Assembly (NCBI GenBank): GCA_949289295.1
Contig: CASENM010000041.1
Coordinates: 1 to 64,000 of the forward strand
Length of the DNA: 64,000 nucleotides
DNA from: an uncultured Bacteroides sp.
Lineage (GTDB): Bacteria; Bacteroidota; Bacteroidia; Bacteroidales; Bacteroidaceae
Direction of reading: 5' to 3'
This document shows, piece by piece, positions 43,485 through 51,296 of the stretch. Below the pieces are notes generated by a model. The model saw nothing but the letters and a program-made list of their open reading frames with translations. It had not been told where the DNA came from and searched no databases. Position 1 is the first letter of the stretch. Each line of letters begins with the position of its first letter. The position numbers were made by a program, and so were the translations under genes.

Positions 43485-44597
43485 ATGGAAACAGAAGAAA
43501 AAGAAATGCAGACAAGCCGGGAGCGTACTGCACTGCTCACGCTCCTGCAGGCCGGATTATGGGAAAGGAAGCCGGCGGAAACGGCCTGTTTCCCGTTGTC
43601 GGATGCAGGTTGGGAGAGTGTATTCCGTCTGGCGAGGCAACAGACTGTGACGGGACTTGTCTTTCAAGGATTGCAGTACTTGCCCGACAACCTGCTTCCT
43701 CCGGAAGCTTTGCTGATGCGGTGGACGGCGGAAACGGATGCCATCGAACGGAAAAACAAGAAGATGAACGCCGTTCTTGAGGAACTTTATTCCATGTTCC
43801 GTGAAAAAGGCCTGAATCCCATTCTGCAGAAAGGGCAGGGTACAGCCCGGTTTTATGCGAACCCTCTGTTGCGCGAATGTGGCGACATCGACCTTTATTT
43901 CAACAACAGCCGTGCGTGGAAGGTGGCTCTCGACTGTCTCCGGTCCCGGCAGGTATCCGTGAAAAGACAGGCAGACGAGAGTGTCGTTTACCGGTGGAAA
44001 GGTATCGATGTGGAACACCATCAGCGTCTGTTCGACTTGTACAATCCGTTCTTGCAGGGTGTCGTGAACCGGTTGGAAGAACAGAAAGGCTACCGGCATT
44101 TTATCTTGCTGCCAACTTCAGGGGGACGTATTACAGTACCGTCTTCTTTCTTGGAGTTGCTCATGCAGAACCTGCACATTCTGAAGCATACTCTCGGACG
44201 GGGTGTCGGACTGCGGCAACTTTGCGACATGGCACGGGTCTGCTATGAACTGCATGATGAAATAGATGCCCGGGAGATGGAGACGGCGTGCCGGAAACTG
44301 GGACTTGGCCGGTGGTGCCCTTTATTGCATGCTTTCCTGACAGAATATCTCGGGTTACCTGAGGCCTGTCTGCCTTATCCGGAAACTGCATCTGCGGCAC
44401 AGCCTTTGGCGGACATCGTCTGGAGGGGCGGCAATTTCGGACTGCATGATTCGGCATGGAACCGGGACACTGCCGGCTGGCAGCGCAAACGGCAGACAGC
44501 CCGTTCGTTCGGACACAATGTTCGTTTTGCTTCCCGTTACGCACCCAAGGAAACGTTCTGGCTTTTCCTGCAGCTGATGAAAGGACAATTCAGATGA
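43485..44597 (+). CDS. Nucleotidyltransferase family protein (NTP_transf_5-like)
   Basis: A 370-residue protein of the uncharacterised nucleotidyltransferase family. The nucleotidyltransferase core shows LNPILQKGQGTARFYANPLLRECGDIDLYF near 108-137, with an acidic D-x-D metal pair. The following helical part contains GIDVEHHQRLFDLYNP, RITVPSSFLELLMQNLHILKHTLG and the GRGVGLRQLCDMARV segment. ATG 43485 is 5 bp after the PqqD stop; the longer frame begins with a GTG inside pqqD. In some lasso-peptide clusters this family sits beside PqqD and an HPr-kinase homologue. Its reaction is not established. Confidence 0.82.
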   Translation: METEEKEMQTSRERTALLTLLQAGLWERKPAETACFPLSDAGWESVFRLARQQTVTGLVFQGLQYLPDNLLPPEALLMRWTAETDAIERKNKKMNAVLEELYSMFREKGLNPILQKGQGTARFYANPLLRECGDIDLYFNNSRAWKVALDCLRSRQVSVKRQADESVVYRWKGIDVEHHQRLFDLYNPFLQGVVNRLEEQKGYRHFILLPTSGGRITVPSSFLELLMQNLHILKHTLGRGVGLRQLCDMARVCYELHDEIDAREMETACRKLGLGRWCPLLHAFLTEYLGLPEACLPYPETASAAQPLADIVWRGGNFGLHDSAWNRDTAGWQRKRQTARSFGHNVRFASRYAPKETFWLFLQLMKGQFR

Positions 44598-45481
44598 TGC
44601 GTACATATTATTATCGGGTGGCGGACTTTCCATTTTCACTCAACCTGGACGGCAGGATGGATGTGGAGACGCTGCTGCCTTCATTCCGCCCGTTCCGGAC
44701 AATGGGAGATGCGGATGACACACTTTTGTTTGATTTCACCGTGGTGCCGCCGGATGGGTTTTCCGATACCGGCAAGAAGGATTTGCTGGAAGAAACCTGC
44801 AATGATATGGGATACCTGAAACTGTATGCCATGTCAGGCGGCTATATGGTAGAAGTCATCAATGGCTGTTATACCCATCGTATGGTCGCTGCATCGGATT
44901 TCTCTTCTGTGGAAGCTGTTCTCATGCATGAGGACGGGAATCTGGGCCATGCATTGTCTTCTTTGCTGCGCATTGTATATGCCCAAGCCATTCTTTTCCA
45001 TAATGCCGTATCCATACATGCGTCTGCGGTGTACAACGGCGGAAAGGGCTATTTGTTTATGGGGCCGAGCGGTACAGGCAAAAGCACTCATGCCTCTTTA
45101 TGGATGCGGCATGTTCCCGGAACGGAGCTGCTGAACGATGATAATCCGACGGTACGCATTGTGGACGGCAAGGCTTATGCTTGCGGCACACCGTGGAGCG
45201 GCAAGACTGCCTGCTATAAGAACCTGTCTTTTCCCGTGGGGGGCATGGTGCGCCTGAAGCAGGCTTCATATAACCGGTTCTGCCGGCAGGAAGGCGCGGA
45301 CGCATTCATCGCCATTTATCCCGGCTGTTCGGTGATTGCGCAAGACAGACAGCTGCGCGACCGGCTGTATGACACTTTGACCCGTTTGGCCGGGGCGGTC
45401 ACAGTGGGGACTATGGAGTGTCTGCCTGACGAGGAAGCCGCTTGGTTGTGTTATGGCAGACTGACAAAAAACGAAAACTGA
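44594..45481 (+). CDS. HPr-kinase/phosphorylase-like P-loop protein
   Basis: A 295-residue protein whose second half resembles the catalytic domain of HPr kinase. An upstream His (His142 in SIHASAV) precedes the Walker A GPSGTGKS at 157-164. LLNDDNPTVRI follows with the Asp182-Asp183 pair, then GTPWSGKTACYKN. The HPr kinase C-terminal K/R-loop signature is not evident and no PTS is present here. Such proteins phosphorylate Ser or other groups on peptides in some RiPP clusters. It overlaps the nucleotidyltransferase by 4 bp (ATGA), and wza follows after 15 bp. Confidence 0.82.
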   Translation: MMRTYYYRVADFPFSLNLDGRMDVETLLPSFRPFRTMGDADDTLLFDFTVVPPDGFSDTGKKDLLEETCNDMGYLKLYAMSGGYMVEVINGCYTHRMVAASDFSSVEAVLMHEDGNLGHALSSLLRIVYAQAILFHNAVSIHASAVYNGGKGYLFMGPSGTGKSTHASLWMRHVPGTELLNDDNPTVRIVDGKAYACGTPWSGKTACYKNLSFPVGGMVRLKQASYNRFCRQEGADAFIAIYPGCSVIAQDRQLRDRLYDTLTRLAGAVTVGTMECLPDEEAAWLCYGRLTKNEN

Positions 45482-45496
45482 TTAACTAACTTCATA

Positions 45497-46300
45497 ATGA
45501 AAATGAGCATGAACAAGAAAATTCTATGGGCAAGCCTGCTTTCGCTGGTACTGCTGGCTTCCTGTGCATCGAAGAAAAACTTCGTTTACCTGCAAGATAT
45601 GGAGATGGGCACGAAGTATCCTGTCGAAGCGAATTACGTACCTGTCATCCACTACGATGACCGGCTGAGTATCACCGTAAGTTGCAAGAATCCGGAACTG
45701 GCCGTTCCGTTCAACATGTATGGCGGTACGTTTAAGGTGGGGACAGACGGCAACGTGGCTGTAGATGCTTCCAACAGCATCAGCGAGAGAGGTTATCGTG
45801 TGGACATGGACGGCTGCATCGACTTCCCCATCCTCGGCAAGTTGTATGTGGAGGGGATGACGGTCAATGCCGTGAAGGAGCTGATCGGCAGCAAGATTGA
45901 AGATGGCAACTACATGAAAGACCCGCTGGTGTCTATCGAGTTCCTGAACTTCAAATACACGGTATTGGGAGCTGTGAGCCGCAACGGTACATTCTCCGCC
46001 AACGGTGACCGTGTGACTCTCCTGGAAGCCATCGCCAATGCAGGAGACCTGACAGCCAAGGCGAAAACCGACCGCGTGGCTGTCATCCGCGAGGTGAACG
46101 GCGAACGTCAGATGTTCATGCACAACCTGAATAGTACGGAGATTTTCGACTCGCCCTGCTTCTACCTGCAGCAGAATGACATCGTATATGTAGAGCCGAA
46201 GTATCGCAAGAGGGACAATGAAGACCGGGGCTGGCAGATCGGCACGACACTGTTGTCGCTGGCTTCCGTTATCTGCTCTTTGATATGGGCATTGAAATAA
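45497..46300 (+). CDS. Capsule export outer-membrane lipoprotein (Wza-like)
   Basis: A 267-residue polysaccharide export protein. Lipoprotein signal LLSLVLLASCASK has Cys near 20. A Poly_export domain (VIHYDDRLSITVSCKNPELAVPFN, VDMDGCIDFPILGKLYVEGMTV) is followed by an SLBB-type domain (YTVLGAVSRNGTFSANGDRVTLLEAIANAGDLTAKAKTDRVAVIRE). A C-terminal hydrophobic stretch may span the outer membrane. It forms the export channel with the Wzc kinase encoded 16 bp downstream. Confidence 0.9.
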   Translation: MKMSMNKKILWASLLSLVLLASCASKKNFVYLQDMEMGTKYPVEANYVPVIHYDDRLSITVSCKNPELAVPFNMYGGTFKVGTDGNVAVDASNSISERGYRVDMDGCIDFPILGKLYVEGMTVNAVKELIGSKIEDGNYMKDPLVSIEFLNFKYTVLGAVSRNGTFSANGDRVTLLEAIANAGDLTAKAKTDRVAVIREVNGERQMFMHNLNSTEIFDSPCFYLQQNDIVYVEPKYRKRDNEDRGWQIGTTLLSLASVICSLIWALK

Positions 46301-46316
46301 AACAACCGAACTGAAT

Positions 46317-48677
46317 ATGCAAACGAATAATTCTATGAAAAACGAACAGGGCATCAATCTGGTGGATTTGCTCGTCTACTTCGCGTCCAAGTGGAAATGG
46401 TTTCTGCTTTCCCTTTTTGTATGTGTGGGCATCGCGTGGTATAATTGTGCACGTGCGCCGCTGGTATATTTCCGGTCGGCCACCATCATCATCAAAGATC
46501 CGTCGAACAAGACGGCCACGTCCGGTCTGGACCGTTTCGACAATATCATCAACAAGGTAAATGTGGCCAATGAAGTGCTTCAGTTCCGCTCCAAAAGACT
46601 GATGCGGGAAGTGGTGCAGCGCGTACATGCTGATGTGAGCTATCAGATAGAAGACGGACTGCGCACCCGCGAACTGTATACGCAATCGCCTGTGCTTGTC
46701 ACGTTTCTCGACGTGATGCCGGAACAGGGCCTGTCGCTGACTATGGTTCTGAAAGACAAAAAGACCGTAGTGCTGGGCGATTTCGAAGGGATTGAGGCCA
46801 AGCCGGCCTATACCGTTGCGTTGAACGATACGGTGACAATAGCCGGAGGGATACGCATCGTGGCCACTCCGACCCATTATTACAATCCTGCGTGGGAAGG
46901 GCAATCCATACAAGTGCGCAAGATGCCTTTGGATGCAACCGTGAACCGTTACAAGGCCGCCTTGGGCATTCAGCAGGAAGACGAAGAATCGTCTATACTC
47001 ACTCTTGCGATAAAGGACAATTCGCCGGTACGGGCTGAAGATGTGCTGAACATGCTTATCACCGTGTATAATGAGGAAGCCATCAAAGACAAGAACCAGG
47101 TGGCGGTGAATACGGCGAATTTCATCAACGAACGTCTGATTATCATTGAAAACGAACTGGGCGGCGTGGAGTCTGAGCTGGAGTCATTCAAACAGCGCAA
47201 CCAGGTTATCGACATTGCCTCGTCGGCGAATATGTATATGACGGAATCGCAGAAATACAGCACCGATGCGCTGGAGCTGGAAACGCAGCTGCGGCTGGCC
47301 GACTTTATCAAGAGTTATCTGACGGATCCGACCAAAGAAACCGATCTGATTCCTTCGAACACGGGTATCGGGGATTCTGGCATCGAGAGTCAGATCGGCA
47401 TGTACAATACGGTCAAGCTGAAACGTGACCGGCTGATAGATGACAGCAGCGAGAACAATCCGGTGGTGCAGGAGCTGAACAACTCGTTGCGGGCCATGAA
47501 ACAGAACATTATCCGTGCCGTGGACAATATGATAGTGAGCCTGAACGTGAAACGTACCGATGCGCAGAACCGCGAGATGCGGGCGCAATACCGCATGACT
47601 TCGATTCCTACCAAGGAACGCCAGATGCTCTCCATCGAGCGGCAGCAGAAAATCAAGGAGGCCCTATATCTTTTCCTGCTGAACAAGCGTGAGGAGAATG
47701 CGCTTTCGCAGGCCATGGCCGACAACAATGCGCGGGTAATCGATCCGGCGGACGGGGGTGACGCGCCCATTTCGCCCCGGCGTGGCCGTATCCTGCTGCT
47801 GGGTCTGCTCATAGGTGTCGCCTTGCCTGGTGCGGGCTGTCTGATGGCGCTGTTCATGGATACGCGCGTCCGCAGCCGCAAAGAGGTGGAAAAGGCATTG
47901 AGCGTGCCGTTTCTGGGCGAAATACCTTTTGAGAAGGACGCGAAAAAGCATAGGAATGAAGACGGAACAGCTGTACAGGCCGCTGAAGTGGAACAGGCTG
48001 CTGACAGTCTCATTTCGGAAGCGTTCCGCATACTGCGTACCAACATGGCATTCATGTCGAAGAAAGACAATCCTGTGCAGGTCATCACATTTACTTCGTT
48101 CAACGAGGGTGCTGGAAAAACGTTTATCTCACGCAACTTGGGCCTGAGCTTCGTCTATGCCAGAAAGAAGGTCATTCTGCTCGACCTTGATATCCGCAAG
48201 GGGACATTGAGCCGTTATTTTGGAGACCGTCATAACGGAATTACCAATTACCTGGCCGACCCGTCGATAAAAGTGGACGACATCATCCGCCATCAGGGGA
48301 TGTTCGACCTGATTCCTTCCGGAGAGGTGGCGCCGAACCCGGCGGAACTGCTCATGGATGAACGGCTGGACGAATTGGTAGCCGAATTGCGGAAACGTTA
48401 TGACATCATTCTCGCCGACAATGTGCCGATGGGGATTATCGCCGATGCGAGCATTGCCAACCGAATTGCTGACCTGACGGTGTTTGTGGCGCGTGCCGGA
48501 AAGCTTGACCGCCGTCAGTTGCCGGACATCGAAGCGATTTATGAGAATAAGAAGCTGAAGAATATGGCTGTGGTGCTGAACGGGGTGGACCCGAACCGTC
48601 GCGGCTACGGTTATGGCTACGGTTATGGTTACGGCTACGGTTATTATGGATATGGGAAAAAAGGAAAGAGGAAGTGA
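46317..48677 (+). CDS. Capsule co-polymerase and tyrosine autokinase (Wzc-like)
   Basis: A 786-residue inner-membrane BY-kinase. The Wzz domain with the first helix (WKWFLLSLFVCVGIAWY) is followed by a long periplasmic coiled region and a second helix (GRILLLGLLIGVALPGAGCLMALFM). The cytoplasmic kinase has Walker A EGAGKT (597-602) and Walker A' VILLDLDIRKG. The C-terminus is a Tyr-Gly repeat, GYGYGYGYGYGYYGYG, whose tyrosines are the expected autophosphorylation sites. It controls chain length and export with Wza. Confidence 0.92.
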   Translation: MQTNNSMKNEQGINLVDLLVYFASKWKWFLLSLFVCVGIAWYNCARAPLVYFRSATIIIKDPSNKTATSGLDRFDNIINKVNVANEVLQFRSKRLMREVVQRVHADVSYQIEDGLRTRELYTQSPVLVTFLDVMPEQGLSLTMVLKDKKTVVLGDFEGIEAKPAYTVALNDTVTIAGGIRIVATPTHYYNPAWEGQSIQVRKMPLDATVNRYKAALGIQQEDEESSILTLAIKDNSPVRAEDVLNMLITVYNEEAIKDKNQVAVNTANFINERLIIIENELGGVESELESFKQRNQVIDIASSANMYMTESQKYSTDALELETQLRLADFIKSYLTDPTKETDLIPSNTGIGDSGIESQIGMYNTVKLKRDRLIDDSSENNPVVQELNNSLRAMKQNIIRAVDNMIVSLNVKRTDAQNREMRAQYRMTSIPTKERQMLSIERQQKIKEALYLFLLNKREENALSQAMADNNARVIDPADGGDAPISPRRGRILLLGLLIGVALPGAGCLMALFMDTRVRSRKEVEKALSVPFLGEIPFEKDAKKHRNEDGTAVQAAEVEQAADSLISEAFRILRTNMAFMSKKDNPVQVITFTSFNEGAGKTFISRNLGLSFVYARKKVILLDLDIRKGTLSRYFGDRHNGITNYLADPSIKVDDIIRHQGMFDLIPSGEVAPNPAELLMDERLDELVAELRKRYDIILADNVPMGIIADASIANRIADLTVFVARAGKLDRRQLPDIEAIYENKKLKNMAVVLNGVDPNRRGYGYGYGYGYGYGYYGYGKKGKRK
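48603..48656 (+). repeat. GGYTAY hexamer repeats in the Wzc tail
   Basis: Near-perfect tandem hexamers (GGCTAC/GGTTAT) encode the Gly-Tyr tail. Replication slippage in units of six would change the number of phosphorylatable tyrosines without a frameshift. Confidence 0.7.
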
Positions 48678-48720
48678 AATCCTCAAACTATAGTTTAACA
48701 ATTTAAATTTTTTATTGCAA

Positions 48721-48923
48721 TGAAAAGAAATGAAGAGAAAATGAAGTATGAGTCTCCTTCCACAAAGAAGACTCAGGTAAATCTGGAAAGCGGGTTTATG
48801 GCAGGCTCGGCCGACATCGATAACCCCAATGCGAACAGCGGGAAAATTGAGAAGCATGAGGTGAATACCGATTTCGGCTTTACTTTTACAGACCAGGAAT
48901 GGGATGAGACAGGGAATTTTTAA
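48721..48923 (+). CDS. Small 67-residue protein, candidate modified peptide or surface peptide
   Basis: No signal peptide. A basic start (KRNEEKMKYESPSTKK) leads to VNLESGFMAGSADIDNP and an acidic, aromatic end (VNTDFGFTFTDQEWDETGNF). The layout, a Tyr-x-x-Pro start then a hydrophobic ESGFMAGS core, recalls small Bacteroidota peptides found near fimbrillin-type surface proteins. I do not know a function. It lies 43 bp after wzc and 28 bp before a fimbrillin-like lipoprotein gene, in the operon that carries a PqqD protein. It could be a peptide precursor, which is inference. An inner ATG at 48742 gives a 60-residue version. Confidence 0.6.
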
Positions 48924-48951
48924 TTGACAACGGAATAAAACAGATAAAGAT

Positions 48952-51177
48952 ATGAAAGCTAAAAAGTATTTCATGATTCCTTTCCTTGCGCTCTTGGCTT
49001 GTGGCTGCCAGGACGAGGAACGGACAACTATGCCGCTTGCCAGCGGTGAAGAGGTGCAGTTCGGCGCCACACTCGGACAGAATGCCACATCGAGAACCAT
49101 TTACGGCACGGAAGAAAATAATGCATTTCCTATTTATTGGGTCAACGGAGACGAAGTGATTGTCAGCTCTCCCGAATGTGGGAACAGCAATGGCGTCGGT
49201 TCGGCGAACTATAGAGTGACCGTAGAGGGGAATTCGCAGGATTATGCCACCAGTCTTGACAAGACAGGGGATATAGGAGTGCGCTGGGGCGATAACCCGA
49301 CAGGCACTTTCTATTCCATATATCCCGCATCGGCGGAACATACCAAACTTGGCAGTGACTTCAAGACCGTGACGCTGACCATGCCGGCCCAGCAGGACAA
49401 CAACTATAAGGATGAGAATGGTGTGAAAACAATACTCCCTGACATGAACGCCTGCTTCATGTATGCCAAAACGGCCGACGTACCGAGCGGAAAGACGGTG
49501 GAGCTGAAATATAAACCGCTTTCCACTGCACTGCGCTTCAACGTGGTAGGTCCTGTATCGGGCGAGGTTACAATCAACTATATCCGAGTATATGCTCCGG
49601 AGGGCACTTCCATCAACGGTACTTACAGCGTGGATCTCTCGACAGCTACAGATGATGCACTGCCGGCCATGACTCCTGTGCGTGGGCTCAATTATGTAAC
49701 GTTCAATGTGGCCGATTCCGAAACTGGTGCATATCTGACTCTGGGTAGCGGCGAATATTTCGAGGTGAATGCCTTCCTCCTGCTTGCAGAAGAAACCGAA
49801 ATCACTGATAAATGGTATATCGAAATAGGTACCAGTGCCGGAATCAGCTATAAGAAATATCTGGGTGGTATAGCTGTTGACGGTAAAAATAAGACCCTTG
49901 TCCCGGGTAAGGTACACCGTCTGCCGAATTTGCCGCCTTTGAGCGAGTCTCCGAAATGGGATGCTGCCAACTGGATGGCCAACCTCCAGCGCAATGTTTA
50001 CCTTTCGGAAATTTCTATCCCTGGTTCGTGGTATTCTTTGAATAGCGAATATCAGACTCGAAATTCCATATCTACTCAATATAGCGCCGGTGTTCGCGCA
50101 TTCCATCTCGACACAAGATGGAGAGGAACAACTAGATCGGTAATTGGTGATACATATCTTAGGGAAGTTCAAGATTTAGGCGTGATAGATAATAATGATC
50201 ATTCGTTTAATGAATTTGGTGTTACCGGTGGTGATAAGTATTTGACTATGGATGCTCCGAGCTTTGCTGAAGCCTTAGGCGAGATAACTGATAAAGTCAA
50301 GGATGACGAGTATATGGTGGTGATGTGTACCTTTGCACAGGGAAGTGGCAACTATAAGGACAATAATGGTGGTGACTGGAGACATGCTATTAGCAAAGCA
50401 TGCGCGGATAACGCCAAAGTAATCGAGGCAAGCAGTTTAAATGAAAACACTGTGGTGGGCGATGTGTTGGATAAGGTTATCGTGATAGTGAACACATTCA
50501 CCGAAGGCGAAGTGGCAGGTAGCAAATGTCTGTTCTTTAACATGGGTATAACTCTGGCTGAAAGCGATTGGAGTAATCTTAACGATCCTAACAAGTATTA
50601 TCACAGTCCATTGACATGGTATAACACTACATCTTCCGGTATCACAATGTATGGCACTCATGCCCAGATAACTACAGATGGAGACAGCTATGATGGCGGC
50701 GACCGTGGTTGGGTACCTTCATTTGCCGATCGCAAACAGATGGCAACAAACATCCTGAACTGGTCCAAGAGCAATTACAGTGACATAGAAAACTATGCCC
50801 ACAACGCCTGGATTTATTTAGGATTGGGAGGTTACATACCCGGTACTGGCATTTTAGGTCATGACGATGCCGCCCCTGTAGCAAAAGAACTTAACCAGTG
50901 GATTGGTAACATTGTTACAAATATGAACACTGAGGCAGACTACTATCCGGTCGGCATTGTATTTATGAACTATGCGACTGACTACAGTTCCGTAGTTAAT
51001 GACATTCTGATGCTGAACAACAAATACCGCAAGGCTTACGACCCGAACCGTTCGCCCGTTGACGGTGAATACATTACTGGCGGTGGCGGCAGTCCGGTAC
51101 AGTCGGCGGCTGCAGGATACAGCTCCGGCATGACGGACAACAATACCGATGCAATAGGCTGGACAAGATGCAGATAA
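48952..51177 (+). CDS. Fimbrillin-like lipoprotein with a PI-PLC-like C-terminal domain
   Basis: A 741-residue surface lipoprotein. Signal and lipobox LLACGC precede an N-terminal fimbrillin/Mfa-like domain to about 335 (VNGDEVIVSSPE, GTFYSIYPAS, LSTALRFNVVGPVSGEVTINYIRVYAPEG). A PI-PLC X-like domain follows (LSEISIPGSWYS near 352-362; QYSAGVRAFHLDTRW). In PI-PLC the first motif has a catalytic His (IPGTHDS type); here it is Trp360, and no second HHG-type His is seen, so catalysis is doubtful. It may instead bind a ligand. It is co-directional with wzc and partnered by a second fusion of similar design downstream. Confidence 0.75.
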   Translation: MKAKKYFMIPFLALLACGCQDEERTTMPLASGEEVQFGATLGQNATSRTIYGTEENNAFPIYWVNGDEVIVSSPECGNSNGVGSANYRVTVEGNSQDYATSLDKTGDIGVRWGDNPTGTFYSIYPASAEHTKLGSDFKTVTLTMPAQQDNNYKDENGVKTILPDMNACFMYAKTADVPSGKTVELKYKPLSTALRFNVVGPVSGEVTINYIRVYAPEGTSINGTYSVDLSTATDDALPAMTPVRGLNYVTFNVADSETGAYLTLGSGEYFEVNAFLLLAEETEITDKWYIEIGTSAGISYKKYLGGIAVDGKNKTLVPGKVHRLPNLPPLSESPKWDAANWMANLQRNVYLSEISIPGSWYSLNSEYQTRNSISTQYSAGVRAFHLDTRWRGTTRSVIGDTYLREVQDLGVIDNNDHSFNEFGVTGGDKYLTMDAPSFAEALGEITDKVKDDEYMVVMCTFAQGSGNYKDNNGGDWRHAISKACADNAKVIEASSLNENTVVGDVLDKVIVIVNTFTEGEVAGSKCLFFNMGITLAESDWSNLNDPNKYYHSPLTWYNTTSSGITMYGTHAQITTDGDSYDGGDRGWVPSFADRKQMATNILNWSKSNYSDIENYAHNAWIYLGLGGYIPGTGILGHDDAAPVAKELNQWIGNIVTNMNTEADYYPVGIVFMNYATDYSSVVNDILMLNNKYRKAYDPNRSPVDGEYITGGGGSPVQSAAAGYSSGMTDNNTDAIGWTRCR

Positions 51178-51296
51178 AGTGGCAAGAACTGTTTTCCACA
51201 GGGCAGGCAATCTGCCTGTCCCTGTGGAAAATTTTTGTTCCAGCCATTCTGCCAACTATCCATTACGACTATTCTAATAAAAAGAAATCTACCTAT

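Noticed and set aside
43195..48923. A complete lasso-peptide cluster
   Set aside because: The kinase, nucleotidyltransferase and PqqD parts recall such clusters, but no asparagine-synthetase-like cyclase or transglutaminase-like leader protease is encoded.
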